From UBA4312 sp040266995 (lineage in GTDB: Bacteria; Bacillota_I; Bacilli_A; Erysipelotrichales; Erysipelotrichaceae), in contig JAWRHV010000028.1 of assembly GCA_040266995.1 (NCBI GenBank), positions 1-64,000 on the forward strand: a stretch of DNA of 64,000 nucleotides, in the 5' to 3' direction. The notes beneath the pieces are model-generated. The model was not told where the DNA came from. It saw only the letters and a list, made by a program, of their open reading frames with translations, and made no database searches. The position numbers were made by a program, and so were the translations under genes. Each line of letters starts with the position of its first letter. Position 1 is the first letter of the stretch. Shown one piece after another: positions 7,737-16,365 of this stretch.

Positions 7737-9035
7737 CTATCTTTTCTGCTTCTTCATAGCGATAACACGTTTCGCTTTTCGTACATTTTCCGTCACATTG
7801 ATATGGCTTGGACAAACATATGTACAAAGACCACATTCAATACAGCTTTCCGCTCCGCGTTGGATCATTGCATCCAGATCATTCATCTTGACAGCTTCTC
7901 CAATTCGAACCGGTTGTAATCCGGCAGGACAATGATCGCTGCATCGCCCACAACGCAGACAGGCAATATCATCATCCTCTACATGAGGCAATACCGTAAT
8001 CGCATTCATGGCGCGGTCGATCACAAACATATCGTTAACAAGCGTTTTTCCCATCATTGGACCGCCCGCAATCAAACGAACGCTCTCACTGGTATATCCA
8101 CCACAAGCCGCAAGGATTTCCTTGACAGGCATTCCGACAGGTACCACTACGTTGTGCGGATTTTTAATTCCTTCACCACTGATCGTCAATGTTTTATTGG
8201 AAATAGCTTCCCCATGCTCAAAGGCACGAGCAATCGCAATAGCTGTGGAAGCATTTCCGACAATAGCGCCGGCTTCGGCAGGGAGTCCTCCATACTCTTT
8301 GTGAAGAACCTCGCGTACCAATACACGCTCCCATCCCATAGGATATACATCCGGTACGGGTTTTACATCAACTCCCGGTGCCCCTTTTGTACACTGATTT
8401 ACCGCTTCGATCAGATCCGGGTGACTTTCTTTTATACAGATATAAACATGACTGACGTCTGCCATTTTCTGCATAATCTGACATCCGGTCACCAGATCCT
8501 GCGCACCATCCATAATACTTCGATAATCGGCTGTGATGTAGGGTTCACATTCAACCGCGTTGATCAATACACAATCAACACCATCCGGTTTACCGTATTT
8601 CACATAGGTAGGGAATCCAGCTCCCCCTAGCCCCACAATACCGGCTTCTTTCACAAAATCCACGCACTCTTCCCGTGTAGCTGTCCTGTAATCCAACGGC
8701 TCAAAGGCCTGAACACGGCTCTGCAGACCATCACACTCAATGACCATATGCTGCTGCGGGCGCATAGAATTATGCATTCGTTTCACTGTTCCCTTGTATG
8801 TTCCTGAAACACTGGAATAAATAGGAACATAAAAGCCACCCTTTGTTACGGCCAGTTTTGTTCCAACCTCCACCTTATCTCCTTCTTCTACAAGGATATC
8901 AAACGTTAATTGTCTACCTTGTACCAAAGGAATGTACGCTTCTTTCTGTGGTAATAAATGCAATACCTCAGATTTCTCCGTCAACTCCTTTTTACCGGGG
9001 ATATGGTGTCTCATAGATCCTAAAAAAAGTGACAT
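7737..9035 (-). CDS. rnfC: Electron transport complex subunit RnfC (NADH-binding, two 4Fe-4S)
   Basis: RnfC is the peripheral subunit that exchanges electrons with NAD+/NADH through FMN and two [4Fe-4S] clusters. The 432-residue product contains the glycine-rich loop VGLGGAGFPTYVK, the SLBB-type region and two C-terminal cluster motifs, CLRCGRCSDHCPAG and CIECGLCTYVCPSH. It is first in the operon. The start at 9035 follows GGAAGGAGAG at slightly long spacing; an ATG at 9014 is possible but has a poorer ribosome site. A promoter is predicted at 9073-9101. Confidence 0.96.
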   Translation of the reverse strand: MSLFLGSMRHHIPGKKELTEKSEVLHLLPQKEAYIPLVQGRQLTFDILVEEGDKVEVGTKLAVTKGGFYVPIYSSVSGTYKGTVKRMHNSMRPQQHMVIECDGLQSRVQAFEPLDYRTATREECVDFVKEAGIVGLGGAGFPTYVKYGKPDGVDCVLINAVECEPYITADYRSIMDGAQDLVTGCQIMQKMADVSHVYICIKESHPDLIEAVNQCTKGAPGVDVKPVPDVYPMGWERVLVREVLHKEYGGLPAEAGAIVGNASTAIAIARAFEHGEAISNKTLTISGEGIKNPHNVVVPVGMPVKEILAACGGYTSESVRLIAGGPMMGKTLVNDMFVIDRAMNAITVLPHVEDDDIACLRCGRCSDHCPAGLQPVRIGEAVKMNDLDAMIQRGAESCIECGLCTYVCPSHINVTENVRKAKRVIAMKKQKR

Positions 9036-9072
9036 AATAAGACCACTCTCTCCTTCCTATACACTATTTTTC

Positions 9073-9101
9073 ATTTTATTCCAAATTTTATATACATGCA
9101 A
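9073..9101 (-). promoter_or_regulatory. Promoter for the rnf operon
   Basis: TTGCAT (9096-9101), 17-bp spacer, TAAAAT (9073-9078) on the minus strand, in the AT-rich 152-nt gap shared with apbE. Predicted start near 9066 gives a roughly 30-nt leader with GGAAGGAGAG. Confidence 0.5.
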
Positions 9102-9152
9102 ATATAAATATTTTCCTAAACAAAAATTCTTTTCTTTTATATTTTTCCTTCA

Positions 9153-9181
9153 TAGACAAAACGAACTCCCGTCTTTATAAT
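9153..9181 (+). promoter_or_regulatory. Promoter for apbE, positioned for a leaderless mRNA
   Basis: TAGACA (9153-9158), 17-bp spacer, TATAAT (9176-9181). Only six bases (9182-9187) separate the -10 box from the apbE ATG, so transcription should begin at or next to the A of the start codon. There is no Shine-Dalgarno between them. Confidence 0.72.
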
Positions 9182-9187
9182 AACTTT

Positions 9188-10273
9188 ATGAAAAAATGGT
9201 TGATCACATCGTTATGTTTTTTTATTGTCATCGTATGTATTGTCATACAGACACAAAATACGAATTCATCACAAACACATGAGATTACTTTGACCGATGT
9301 CGGCTTTGATACACCTGTCACCTTCAAGGCTGAATGCTCCCAAGAGGACTTTGAAGCTTATACGGAGATTGTGAGAGATGTATTTTCGCAAAACAACCAA
9401 CGTTTTGACTGTTATCACAGCTATGAAGGAATGCAGAACATCTATACCGCAAACCAAGAAGCGTACGATCACCCGGTCGAATTGGATAAGACAACGATGG
9501 AATGTATCCAGATGGCTCTGGATATGAATCAGATATGTAATAAATTTGATTGTACTTATGGTGCCTTAATGAATCTGTGGCATGAATACAGAGAACAAGG
9601 TATGGCAGCCAATGATAAAGGAGAAGATGGAAAGCTGCCCGACCAGAGTGAAATTCAAGAAGCATTGAAACATGGGGGAAGCGAACAGATCCATATCGAT
9701 GGAAAGACAATTCGTTATACAGATCCTGATATAAAGCTCGATCTGGGCGGTATCGCCAAGGGGTACACAACGCAACAGGCAAAAGAAGCATTGCAGGAAG
9801 CAGGCCTGGATAACGGCTTCATCAATGCCGGTGGAAATGTGGTATTGATCGGGGATAAGAAGAACAATGAGCCTTGGAAGATCGGCATCCAGAATCCGGA
9901 TGCTTCAGGATCCTTGCTCGTTATTGAAATACAAGGAGATATGTCCATCGTCACAAGTGGCGATTATCAAAGATATTATACAGCCAGCGGAAAGAGGATC
10001 AGCCACATTATCGATATCGATACAGGCTATCCGGTAGAGAATGCCCGTTCTGTAACCGTATTGACCGACGATTCCGGAAAAGCGGATGCCTACAGTACTT
10101 CCCTTTTTTGTTTAGACTACAAGCAAGGTAAAAAACTGGCAAACCAGCTGAAGATCGATGCCATCTGGATTTTCGATAAAGACCAGGCACCTTCAGAAAA
10201 ACCTGTGATGAAAACCGGTAATTATTATATTTATGCTACCGATTCTATAATGGAACAAATCAGTCTTCCATAA
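9188..10273 (+). CDS. apbE: FAD:protein FMN transferase ApbE
   Basis: ApbE attaches FMN from FAD to a threonine in S/T-G-A-T-type motifs of membrane or exported proteins, here most likely RnfG and RnfD. The 361-residue protein begins with a hydrophobic signal anchor (MKKWLITSLCFFIVIVCIV, no lipobox), then the ApbE domain with KLDLGGIAKGYTTQQAKEAL, FINAGGNVVLIGDKK and the Mg-binding segment DSGKADAYSTSLF. It is divergent from rnfC. The start must be at 9188 because the signal anchor begins there, yet there is no ribosome site and the -10 box ends 7 nt upstream, so the mRNA is probably leaderless. Confidence 0.95.
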   Translation: MKKWLITSLCFFIVIVCIVIQTQNTNSSQTHEITLTDVGFDTPVTFKAECSQEDFEAYTEIVRDVFSQNNQRFDCYHSYEGMQNIYTANQEAYDHPVELDKTTMECIQMALDMNQICNKFDCTYGALMNLWHEYREQGMAANDKGEDGKLPDQSEIQEALKHGGSEQIHIDGKTIRYTDPDIKLDLGGIAKGYTTQQAKEALQEAGLDNGFINAGGNVVLIGDKKNNEPWKIGIQNPDASGSLLVIEIQGDMSIVTSGDYQRYYTASGKRISHIIDIDTGYPVENARSVTVLTDDSGKADAYSTSLFCLDYKQGKKLANQLKIDAIWIFDKDQAPSEKPVMKTGNYYIYATDSIMEQISLP

Positions 10274-10275
10274 TA

Positions 10276-10305
10276 AAACGCGGATCATTGTTATGATTCG
10301 CGTTT
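10276..10305. terminator. Bidirectional terminator between apbE and ilvE
   Basis: 13-bp stem 10276-10288/10293-10305 with one G-U pair and a TGTT loop, flanked by A and T runs. It separates the convergent apbE and ilvE. Confidence 0.85.
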
Positions 10306-10310
10306 ATTCA

Positions 10311-11336
10311 TTATAAAATCTTATGGATCCAACCTTCCGGTGCTTCAATATTACCTTGCTGGATACCTGTTAATGTCTCATACAGCTTCTTGGTAACCGG
10401 TCCCATTTCTTCCATGCCGCTCGGCAGGCATATTTCCTTGCCATGATCGACAATTTTTCCGACCGGCGAAATAACCGCCGCTGTTCCACACAATCCGGCC
10501 TCCGCAAAATCTTTTACTTCTTCGAGTTTTACCGGACGTTCCGTTACTTTTAAATGCAGATAGTTCTCCGCTACATAATGCAGCGAACGACGTGTAATCG
10601 AAGGTAAAATAGAATTCGATTTTGGAATGACAACCTCCTGATCTTTCGTTACAAAGATAAAGTTTGCGCCTCCTGTTTCCTCCACATAAGTTCGTGTTGC
10701 AGGATCCAGGAACATATTTTCATCAAATCCGTTATTGTGTGCTGTCACATATGCATGCAAACTCATCGCATAGTTCAGACCGGCTTTGATATGTCCGGTT
10801 CCACGAGGCGCTGCCCGGTCAAAATCACTGACACATAATGTTAATGGTTTAGCTCCCCCTTTAAAATATGGGCCTACCGGTGTGACAAGTACACGGAATT
10901 GGTATTCATCGGCCGGCTTGACACCGATCACCGGTCCTGAAGCAAAGATATAAGGACGAATATATAAAGTAGCTCCGGTTCCATACGGAGGTACCCACGC
11001 CTCATTGGCTTTAACCACCTGTTCGATGGCATCCATGAACTGCTCTTTGCTGACCGGAGGCATCTCCAGCCGCTTTGCAGAATCGATCATACGCTCTGCA
11101 TTTAAATCCGGGCGGAACGTAACAATATGACCATCCTTTGTCGTGTAAGCTTTTAAGCCTTCGAACACTTCCTGACAATACTGCAGAATGCCGGCACATT
11201 CATTCAGAACAACATTCGGATCACTGGTAATTTCACCCTTTTGCCATGCACCGTCTTTATACATAGCTACATATCGGTAATCCGTGGTACGATACTGGAA
11301 CCCAATATTCGACCAATCTAAATTTACTTTATCCAT
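10311..11336 (-). CDS. ilvE: Branched-chain amino acid aminotransferase
   Basis: IlvE is a PLP enzyme of fold type IV that makes leucine, isoleucine and valine from their 2-oxo acids with glutamate. The 341-residue product matches the bacterial BCAT2-like length and shows VFEGLKAYTTKDG, FRPDLNAERMIDSAKRL, YIRPYIFASG and the C-terminal AGLCGTAAVISPVG. The start at 11336 is chosen because AAGGAAGGTG precedes it and the protein then begins MDKVNLDWSNIGF; upstream in-frame codons give a non-homologous extension. It follows leuB by about 100 nt with a possible promoter of its own. Confidence 0.95.
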   Translation of the reverse strand: MDKVNLDWSNIGFQYRTTDYRYVAMYKDGAWQKGEITSDPNVVLNECAGILQYCQEVFEGLKAYTTKDGHIVTFRPDLNAERMIDSAKRLEMPPVSKEQFMDAIEQVVKANEAWVPPYGTGATLYIRPYIFASGPVIGVKPADEYQFRVLVTPVGPYFKGGAKPLTLCVSDFDRAAPRGTGHIKAGLNYAMSLHAYVTAHNNGFDENMFLDPATRTYVEETGGANFIFVTKDQEVVIPKSNSILPSITRRSLHYVAENYLHLKVTERPVKLEEVKDFAEAGLCGTAAVISPVGKIVDHGKEICLPSGMEEMGPVTKKLYETLTGIQQGNIEAPEGWIHKIL

Positions 11337-11362
11337 TGTAAACACCTTCCTTATCCTGTTTC

Positions 11363-11390
11363 TCTTTAAACTAAAATACACCTTTGTCAA
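11363..11390 (-). promoter_or_regulatory. Possible promoter for ilvE
   Basis: Perfect TTGACA (11385-11390), 16-bp spacer and a weak TAAAGA (11363-11368) in the leuB-ilvE gap. This could give ilvE expression independent of the leucine T-box. Read-through from leuB is also likely because no terminator lies between. Confidence 0.4.
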
Positions 11391-11440
11391 GAAAATTTCA
11401 ATGAAAGTATGAAACCATTTACAAATTGCTTACATTATTT

Positions 11441-12502
11441 TCATTTTATATAAGAGGCAACCAGATCTCCCATTTCCCGACAACCGACCTGTTTCATTCC
11501 TGTGCTCATCATATCGGCTGTACGATATCCGTTATCCAAAACATTATTCACAGCAGCTTCAATGTCTGCTGCTTCTTGTTCTAAATGGAATGAATACTTT
11601 AACATCATCGCAACAGATAATATCGTGCCCAAAGGATTCGCCAGGTCTTTTCCGGCAATATCCGGTGCTGAACCATGGATCGGTTCATACATCCCTCTGG
11701 ATGTTTCTCCTAAAGAAGAGGATGGAATCGTTCCGATCGTACCTGTGATCATACTGGCTTCATCGCTCAGGATGTCACCAAACATGTTTTCGGTCAGTAT
11801 GACATCAAACTGGCTGGGGTTCTTGCATATCTGCATGGCCGCATTATCAACATACATAAAAGATAAGGAAACTTCCGGATAGTCTTTCGCAACATCGGTA
11901 ACCACTTTACGCCACAGTTTAGAAGTATCCAGAACATTTGCTTTATCTACACAACAAACCTGCTTTCTCCTTACCATTGCAGTATCAAAGGCCACACGGG
12001 CAATTCTTTCAATTTCCATAACGGAATATGGCATGACATCCACAGCCTGATCCCCGCTTGTTTCATGTTTGCCGAAATAGATACCACCGGTCAGTTCCCG
12101 GACAACCACAAAATCGATACCTTGCGCTACGATGCTCTCCTTTAAAGGACTGGCATCCGCCAGCTGTGGATATAAAACAGCCGGTCGCAAATTAGCGAAT
12201 AAGCCCAGCTTGCTACGGATCATCAACAATGCTTTTTCCGGACGGTTTTCCGGTGGCTGTTCATCATATTTCGGACCACCGACCGCTCCTAATAGAACAC
12301 TGTCGCTGGCCAAAAGCTGATCGATCGATTCCTGTGGCAGGTTACAGCCGGTCGCATCAATGGCAGCCCCGCCGGCCAATACATCCGTCAAATGGAAAAC
12401 ATGATCATATTTCTTCTCTATTCTCCTTAACACCTTGATGGCTTCTGTTACAATTTCAGGCCCGATGCCATCTCCTTTTATGACCGCAATCTTCTTTTCC
12501 AT
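11441..12502 (-). CDS. leuB: 3-isopropylmalate dehydrogenase
   Basis: LeuB oxidises and decarboxylates 3-isopropylmalate to 2-oxoisocaproate with NAD+. The 353-residue product has normal length and signature segments: IKGDGIGPEIV at the N-terminus, LLGAVGGPKYD, the VRELTGGIYFG substrate loop, and ILTENMFGDILSDEASMI followed by YEPIHGSAPDIAGKDLANP. It lies 2 nt after leuD in leuACDB. Confidence 0.97.
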   Translation of the reverse strand: MEKKIAVIKGDGIGPEIVTEAIKVLRRIEKKYDHVFHLTDVLAGGAAIDATGCNLPQESIDQLLASDSVLLGAVGGPKYDEQPPENRPEKALLMIRSKLGLFANLRPAVLYPQLADASPLKESIVAQGIDFVVVRELTGGIYFGKHETSGDQAVDVMPYSVMEIERIARVAFDTAMVRRKQVCCVDKANVLDTSKLWRKVVTDVAKDYPEVSLSFMYVDNAAMQICKNPSQFDVILTENMFGDILSDEASMITGTIGTIPSSSLGETSRGMYEPIHGSAPDIAGKDLANPLGTILSVAMMLKYSFHLEQEAADIEAAVNNVLDNGYRTADMMSTGMKQVGCREMGDLVASYIK

Positions 12503-12504
12503 AT

Positions 12505-12999
12505 CTATTTTTCCTTTTTCCCATTTACATAATTTACCAATCCACCCATTTTGATCAGATTCTGCATAAAAGGCGGAAATGGTTGTGCTTTAAACGTCTG
12601 TCCCGTTGTTATATCGGTGATAACCCCTGTATCGAAATCAACCTTTACTTCATCGCCGTCAGAAATCGCTTCCGCTGCCTCCGGACATTCCATGATTGCA
12701 AACCCGATATTAATGGAGTTCCGATAAAAAATACGGGCAAAACTATCGGCAATGACCACAGATACACCGGCTGTTTTTAAAGCCAGTGGCGCATGCTCCC
12801 GAGATGAACCACATCCAAAGTTTTTCCTGGCTACAATGATATCCCCGGGTTGTACACGTTCCACAAATGTAGGATCGATATCCACCATGGCATGACTGGC
12901 CAGTTCCTTTGCATCAAATGAATTCAAATAACGAGCCGGAATAATAACATCCGTATCAACGTTATCTCCGTATTTAAATACTCTACCGTGTGCTTCCAT
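12505..12999 (-). CDS. leuD: 3-isopropylmalate dehydratase small subunit
   Basis: LeuD is the swivel domain of isopropylmalate isomerase. At 164 residues it is the short type, as in archaeal and many Firmicutes enzymes, rather than the roughly 200-residue E. coli type. Motifs: GDNVDTDVIIPARYLN, FGCGSSREHAPLALK and FYRNSINIGFAIMECPEA. A longer in-frame extension to 13188 reads into leuC in the wrong frame; the ATG at 12999 has GGGAGGTG and begins MEAHGRVFKYG. It overlaps nothing and follows leuC by 2 nt. Confidence 0.95.
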   Translation of the reverse strand: MEAHGRVFKYGDNVDTDVIIPARYLNSFDAKELASHAMVDIDPTFVERVQPGDIIVARKNFGCGSSREHAPLALKTAGVSVVIADSFARIFYRNSINIGFAIMECPEAAEAISDGDEVKVDFDTGVITDITTGQTFKAQPFPPFMQNLIKMGGLVNYVNGKKEK

Positions 13000-13001
13000 T
13001 G

Positions 13002-14279
13002 TTATTGTGCACCTCCCAATGTAACCGGATTTGTGATATATCCTGTAATGGCTGACGCCGCTGCCGTTTCCGGACTCGCCAGGTAAATTAACGCTTCCGT
13101 ATCTCCCATACGACCGACAAAGTTGCGGTTTGTGGTGGAAACACAACGTTCTCCCTTGGCCATAACACCCATATGACCACCCATACAAGGGCCACAGCTT
13201 GGGGTATTAAAGGCACATCCACTTTCCACAAAAATATCAGCCAGTCCTTCGTGAATACATTGCAGGAAGATCTTTTGCGTTGCCGGTATAACCATGACAC
13301 GGACAGTTTTCGCAACCTGACGGCCCTTTAAAATAGCTGCTGCCCGGCGCATATCTTCCATACGTCCGTTAGTACATGAACCAATCACCACCTGATCGAT
13401 CACAATCGGTTCCATCGCTTCAATCTCATCAAATGTTTTTCCGTTACCTGGCAGATGTGGAAACGCTACTGTCGGTGTAATCAAGCTTAGATCGATATCG
13501 ATAACCTTTTCATAATAGGCATCGTCATCCGCTTGATATATCTTATAGTCTTTCACACCGGCTTGATCCATGTATTCTATCGTTTTTTCATCCACCGGGA
13601 AAATACCGTTTTTACCACCCGCTTCAATTGCCATATTGGAAATAGTGAACCGATCATCCATCGACAATTCAGACACTCCGGGACCGGCAAATTCCATTGA
13701 TTTATACAGTGCGCCATCCACACCGATCTTGTGAATGATATGTAAAATGACATCTTTACCACTAACATAGGGTTTCAACTTTCCATGCAGGTAAAACTGA
13801 ATTGCTTCCGGTACTTTAAACCACGCTTGCCCGCTGGCCATCCCCGCTGCTATATCCGTTGTTCCGACACCTGTGGAGAAAGCGCCTAAAGCTCCATACG
13901 TACAAGTATGAGAATCAGCACCTATAACAGTCATCCCGCTGTATACCAAACCTCTTTCTGGCAGAATGGCGTGTTCAATACCACATTTACCTTGGATCAT
14001 CAAATTCGTCAAATTCTGTTCGATCGCGTATTCGCGCATTGCTTTGGCATTTTCTGCCGATTTTATATCTTTATTCGGGACAAAGTGATCCGGAACAAAG
14101 ACAACTTTATCTTTATCAAATACATTGCCGCCCATCTGCTTGATCACCGGCAAAGCCATCGGACCGGTAATATCATTGGCCATTACCAAATCCAGGTTTG
14201 CCTCAATCAGCTGACCAGCTGACACATGGTCCAGGCCGGCATGAGCAGCTAGTATTTTCTGGGTCATTGTCATTCCCAT
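13002..14279 (-). CDS. leuC: 3-isopropylmalate dehydratase large subunit
   Basis: LeuC carries the catalytic [4Fe-4S] cluster of isopropylmalate isomerase. The 425-residue protein is the shorter LeuC/HacA-like type that pairs with a short LeuD. Visible are GADSHTCTYGALGAFSTGVG, the first cluster cysteine in VIGSCTNGRMEDM, and the other two in AFNTPSCGPCMGGHMGV. AAGGAGG lies 9 nt before the ATG at 14279; the gene begins 4 nt after the leuA stop. Confidence 0.96.
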   Translation of the reverse strand: MGMTMTQKILAAHAGLDHVSAGQLIEANLDLVMANDITGPMALPVIKQMGGNVFDKDKVVFVPDHFVPNKDIKSAENAKAMREYAIEQNLTNLMIQGKCGIEHAILPERGLVYSGMTVIGADSHTCTYGALGAFSTGVGTTDIAAGMASGQAWFKVPEAIQFYLHGKLKPYVSGKDVILHIIHKIGVDGALYKSMEFAGPGVSELSMDDRFTISNMAIEAGGKNGIFPVDEKTIEYMDQAGVKDYKIYQADDDAYYEKVIDIDLSLITPTVAFPHLPGNGKTFDEIEAMEPIVIDQVVIGSCTNGRMEDMRRAAAILKGRQVAKTVRVMVIPATQKIFLQCIHEGLADIFVESGCAFNTPSCGPCMGGHMGVMAKGERCVSTTNRNFVGRMGDTEALIYLASPETAAASAITGYITNPVTLGGAQ

Positions 14280-14283
14280 AACA

Positions 14284-15957
14284 TTAATCCTCCTTATGGA
14301 TAATCGCACGATTCAATGAACTGATCAGCGCTTTGATACTACTTGCCATAATATCATCATCGACACCCACACCGAAACGATCTTCGTTGATACAGTCATT
14401 TACCTGTACATACGATACCGCCTTGGATGTACTGCCTCGTGTCAAGGAGCTCTCATTATAATCGACAATATCAAACGTCAAATTACAATGCTTGCGTATA
14501 GCGTTCGCTACCGCATCCAAACGACCGCTTCCGCGTCCGGTGATATCCATCGCTTCCCCATGGAACAAGATAGATAAAGTTGCCATATATTTATCTCCGG
14601 TACGGATAAAGTGATAATCATCCAGCTTGATCGGATCGTTCAGATTAACAAAATCATGTTTGAAGATTTCGAAGATCTCTTCAGGTTTCAGCTCTTTATG
14701 CTGATGATCCGAAATATCCTTAATGTAATAAGAGAATTGTTCACGGAATACACGTGGAAGATCATATCCATAGTAATTATTCATGATATAAGCAATACCA
14801 CCCTTGCCGCTCTGTGAATTGATGCGAATAACATCTGTCTCGTACACACGGCCAACATCGGTTGGATCGATTGGTAAATATGGTACCGTCCACTGCTGCA
14901 GATTATGGTCTTTATGATACTGCATTCCTTTGGCAATCGCATCCTGATGCGATCCACTGAAAGCCGCAAATACCAGCTTTCCACAATAAGGCTGACGATC
15001 GTATACTTCCATTCGTGTACATCTTTCATAAATATCAACAATATGCGGCATATCGCTAAAATCAAGATGCGGATCCACACCATGACTGTACATATTCATA
15101 GCCAGGGTAACAATATCCACATTACCGGTCCTCTCCCCGTTTCCAAACAATGTGCCTTCCACACGATCGGCGCCGGCCAATAATGCCAGTTCCGTATCCG
15201 CAACACCTGTACCTCTATCATTGTGCGGATGCAAAGAGAGAATAACAGCTTCCCTGCGGTTCATGTGCTTTGACATATATTCAATCTGGGATGCATACAC
15301 ATGTGGCATGGACATCTCAACTGTAACCGGCAAGTTGATGATCAACGGTTTTTCTACAGTTGGTTCAAAGACATCGATGACCGCATTACATACATCCAGG
15401 GCAAAATCCACCTCTGTACCGGTAAAGCTTTCCGGCGAGTATTCAAAACGGTAATCCATTCCGCTTTCATCGGATAACTGTTTGACAAGCTTTGCCCCAT
15501 CCACCGCAATCTTTTTGATTTCTTCACGAGACATCTTGAATACTTGTTGTCGCTGTGCAAACGACGTAGAGTTATAAAAATGAACGATCGCGTTTTTACA
15601 TCCTTTTAAAGAATCAAACGTTTTTCGAATAATATGATCGCGAGCTTGTGTCAATACCTGCACTGTGACATCATCCGGAATCAGGTTCTGATCGATCAAC
15701 GTACGCAAAAATTCAAACTCTGTTTCACTGGCCGCCGGAAATCCGATTTCTATTTCCTTGAATCCAACTTCGATCAATGTATTAAAAAACTTCAGCTTTT
15801 CCTCCAGGCTCATCGGAATGATCAAAGCCTGGTTGCCATCACGAAGGTCTACGCTGCACCATGTCGGTGCATGGTCGATATACTCTTTCTTTACCCATTC
15901 ATAGCTTTCTTCCGGAGGCATAAAGTAACCTCTTTTGTACTTTTTGTGATTCATCAT
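14284..15957 (-). CDS. leuA: 2-isopropylmalate synthase (LeuA type 2)
   Basis: LeuA condenses acetyl-CoA with 2-oxoisovalerate, the first leucine-specific step. The 557-residue length and the opening PTWCSVDLRDGNQALIIPM mark the LeuA type 2 family, which is longer than the common 510-residue form. Further motifs are EIGFPAASETEFEFLR, LHPHNDRGTGVADTELALLA and GNGERTGNVDIVTLAMN, then a C-terminal regulatory LeuA dimer domain. AAAAGGAG precedes the ATG at 15957; a GTG at 15963 and an ATG at 15954 are alternatives. It is the first gene behind a leucine T-box. Confidence 0.95.
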   Translation of the reverse strand: MMNHKKYKRGYFMPPEESYEWVKKEYIDHAPTWCSVDLRDGNQALIIPMSLEEKLKFFNTLIEVGFKEIEIGFPAASETEFEFLRTLIDQNLIPDDVTVQVLTQARDHIIRKTFDSLKGCKNAIVHFYNSTSFAQRQQVFKMSREEIKKIAVDGAKLVKQLSDESGMDYRFEYSPESFTGTEVDFALDVCNAVIDVFEPTVEKPLIINLPVTVEMSMPHVYASQIEYMSKHMNRREAVILSLHPHNDRGTGVADTELALLAGADRVEGTLFGNGERTGNVDIVTLAMNMYSHGVDPHLDFSDMPHIVDIYERCTRMEVYDRQPYCGKLVFAAFSGSHQDAIAKGMQYHKDHNLQQWTVPYLPIDPTDVGRVYETDVIRINSQSGKGGIAYIMNNYYGYDLPRVFREQFSYYIKDISDHQHKELKPEEIFEIFKHDFVNLNDPIKLDDYHFIRTGDKYMATLSILFHGEAMDITGRGSGRLDAVANAIRKHCNLTFDIVDYNESSLTRGSTSKAVSYVQVNDCINEDRFGVGVDDDIMASSIKALISSLNRAIIHKED

Positions 15958-15978
15958 GTGCACTCACTCCTTTTCTAA

Positions 15979-16191
15979 ATAAAAAAGCATCCTTATTGCT
16001 AAGGACGCTTGCACGCGGTACCACCTTAGTTCATAAACCTTTTTATGTTTATGCCCTTGCTTTCTTCTTAACGCGAAGAACACGTCAAGCTCCATGGCAA
16101 GTTCATCTCTAGTTTGTACAGGCTTCCACCAACCGCCTGCTCTCTGTAACGAAACGCCGAGATTACTACTCCACTTCATCGCCGATTATTA
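15979..16191 (-). promoter_or_regulatory. T-box leader of leuA (Leu specifier CUU)
   Basis: Minus-strand leader with all T-box landmarks. Stem I begins near 16185 with AGUA and the GGUUGGUGGAAGCC region. The specifier is CTT at 16099-16101, in the GAA-XXX context. The antiterminator T-box (GGTGGTACCGCG) is at 16014-16025. The terminator stem 15987-15995/16000-16008 is followed by a U run (15979-15986). Uncharged tRNA-Leu should allow read-through into leuACDB. Confidence 0.92.
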
Positions 16192-16197
16192 ATTTGA

Positions 16198-16226
16198 ATT
16201 ATATCCGAAATATATTTTTATTTCAA
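16198..16226 (-). promoter_or_regulatory. Promoter for the leuA T-box transcript
   Basis: TTGAAA (16221-16226), 17-bp spacer, perfect TATAAT (16198-16203) on the minus strand. The predicted start near 16191 coincides with the start of T-box stem I. Confidence 0.72.
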
Positions 16227-16240
16227 TAGAGCAACGCAAA

Positions 16241-16307
16241 CATTTTCATTTTTTATCAATGTCATTTTCATTTATTTACATTATACATACAGCGGTTACA
16301 TTTTCAT
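16241..16307. repeat. Three direct repeats between leuA and ilvB promoters
   Basis: The 9-mer CATTTTCAT occurs at 16241-16249, 16263-16271 and 16299-16307, with centre spacings of 22 and 36 bp, in the gap between the divergent leuA and ilvB promoters; the last copy ends one base before the ilvB -35. Possible binding sites for an unidentified regulator, though the region is very AT-rich. Confidence 0.4.
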
Positions 16308-16308
16308 A

Positions 16309-16337
16309 TTGAGATTCATTAGGAATTGCTTTATAAT
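16309..16337 (+). promoter_or_regulatory. Promoter for ilvB
   Basis: TTGAGA (16309-16314), 17-bp spacer, perfect TATAAT (16332-16337). Predicted start near 16344, about 22 nt before the ATG and including TGGGAGG. No T-box precedes this operon. Confidence 0.72.
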
Positions 16338-16365
16338 ATTACTACTATTTTTTGGGAGGTATAAC

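Noticed and set aside
7932..8630. 232-codon plus-strand open frame
   Set aside because: It lies fully opposite rnfC, whose Fe-S and nucleotide motifs are intact on the minus strand.
11337..11440. CodY-box-like sequence before ilvE
   Set aside because: Only the first half matches AATTTTCWGAAAATT; the rest diverges, so it is not supported.
13000..13188. N-terminal extension of leuD
   Set aside because: It overlaps the conserved end of leuC in another frame; the ATG at 12999 with GGGAGGTG fits LeuD length.
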